From: an uncultured Collinsella sp.
GTDB lineage: Bacteria; Actinomycetota; Coriobacteriia; Coriobacteriales; Coriobacteriaceae
DNA: 15,619 bases
Assembly: GCA_902495525.1 (NCBI GenBank)
Contig: CABUXL010000036.1
Location: forward strand, 1-15,619
Direction: 5' to 3'
The notes beneath the pieces were generated by a model, which saw only the letters and a program-made list of their open reading frames with translations, did no database searches and was not told the origin of the DNA. Positions 14,875 through 15,619 of the stretch are shown piece by piece. Made by a program: the position numbers and the translations under genes. Position 1 is the stretch's first letter; the number at the start of each line of letters is the position of its first letter.

Positions 14875-15619
14875 CTAGAAAAGGCGCTCAGTCTGCAGAA
14901 AGTTTCCGCAAAAGCTCACGCGGTGCAGCGGACAAAGTCCATGTTTGCGAATCGCCTCGATGTGCTCGGGGCTTGCGTAGCCCTTCGACTCGGCTAGATG
15001 ATACTCGGGGTACTCGGCGTCGTACTCGACCATCATCTCGTCACGCGTGACCTTGGCCATGATGGACGCCGCGGCGATGCAGGCGATTTTGGCATCGCCC
15101 TTCACCACGTCGCGCTCGTTGGGAACGGCGCCCAAGGGGTTGCCATCCATGAGGACGCAGTCGGGTTCAAGTCCCGTATCGGCCACGGCGCCCGCAACGG
15201 CGGTACGGATAGCACGGGCCATGCCCATCTCATCGATATCCTTCGGCGCAATATGGCAAAAACCGATCGCCGTCGCCACCTCGGCAATCTTCACTGAGAG
15301 CAACTCTCGGCGCGCCGGCGTGAGCTTTTTGGAATCGTTGATACCCCAAACGTGCGGCTCCATAGGAAGACAGACGGCGCACACCGTCAAAGGACCGGCC
15401 ACCGATCCGCGACCCACCTCGTCGACACCAACGACCACCCCATCGCCGCCAAGCTCATGCATAAGCTCGTACATGTCATTGACGCGCTCGCGCTCGGCAA
15501 GCTCTTTGGCATGGCGTTTGAGGGCGCGTTCACAAGCCTTGATCACCTGCTGGCGCGGGTCCTCGCGATAATGCTCCACGAGGGCGGGAATCTCCTCAAA
15601 CGTAGCGCTCGCCAACTCA
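14875..15619 (-). CDS. rnhB: Ribonuclease HII (5' end at or beyond the right edge)
   Basis: Endonuclease that cuts the RNA strand of RNA-DNA hybrids, including single ribonucleotides left in DNA. Counting from TTG 15615, the DEDD catalytic set is visible: Asp65 and Glu66 in GVDEVGRG, Asp157 in LMDGNP, and Asp192 in KVTRD. The family hallmarks NDSKKL (93-98) and KGDAKIACIAAASIMAKV (172-189) are present. An N-terminal charged helical extension of about 60 residues precedes the catalytic domain, as in the Bacillus enzyme. The frame is still open at the right edge, and the only start seen is TTG 15615, whose ribosome site would be outside, so the true start may lie beyond 15619. The gene is followed by a strong terminator. 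Confidence 0.94.
   Translation of the reverse strand, partial: ELASATFEEIPALVEHYREDPRQQVIKACERALKRHAKELAERERVNDMYELMHELGGDGVVVGVDEVGRGSVAGPLTVCAVCLPMEPHVWGINDSKKLTPARRELLSVKIAEVATAIGFCHIAPKDIDEMGMARAIRTAVAGAVADTGLEPDCVLMDGNPLGAVPNERDVVKGDAKIACIAAASIMAKVTRDEMMVEYDAEYPEYHLAESKGYASPEHIEAIRKHGLCPLHRVSFCGNFLQTERLF

Overview
The window is a gene-dense, high-GC piece of bacterial chromosome. Every gene I can support is on the minus strand, so transcription runs from position 15619 towards position 1. Gene content, gene order and the protein sequences point to an actinobacterial genome of the class Coriobacteriia. Collinsella or a close relative is my best guess, but it rests on recognition, not on a search. 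The order rnhB, yraN, comM, dprA, (trmFO), xerC, rpsB, tsf, pyrH, frr, (uppS), cdsA, dxr, site-2 protease, ispG matches the mycobacterial order. The trmFO, uppS and proS genes in the same run recall the Firmicutes version of the locus.

Layout from right to left. (1) rnhB (14875 to the right edge) is followed by a strong intrinsic terminator at 14784-14825. (2) yraN-comM-dprA-trmFO-xerC (14685 down to 9476) is a tightly coupled DNA-processing and tRNA-modification unit with overlaps of 1-4 bases or short gaps. It ends in a weak terminator-like hairpin. (3) rpsB-tsf (9256 down to 7613) encodes ribosomal protein S2 and elongation factor Ts. It has a good sigma-70-type promoter at 9398-9426, a structured leader of about 135 nt, and a strong terminator at 7555-7589. 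(4) pyrH-frr-uppS-cdsA-dxr-rseP-ispG-proS (7494 down to 1) is a long unit. Most of its gaps are 0-2 bases, and four of its eight genes start with GTG or TTG.

The last unit links UMP kinase, ribosome recycling, two steps of the MEP isoprenoid pathway (dxr, ispG), the polyprenyl carrier synthase (uppS), CDP-diacylglycerol synthesis (cdsA), an intramembrane protease and prolyl-tRNA synthetase. It therefore couples translation with the supply of membrane lipid and cell-wall carrier.

This is a housekeeping region. I see no mobile element, CRISPR array, tRNA, rRNA or defence system, and no intergenic stretch over 300 bases. The items most worth a second look are: an insert of about 105 residues with a winged-helix-like segment in the cytosolic loop of the site-2 protease; loss of a conserved His-Pro in DXR; a xerC reading frame whose conserved N-terminus has no ATG, GTG or TTG start and appears to begin at an AUA codon overlapping the trmFO stop; an altered DprA core motif; and the structured rpsB leader.
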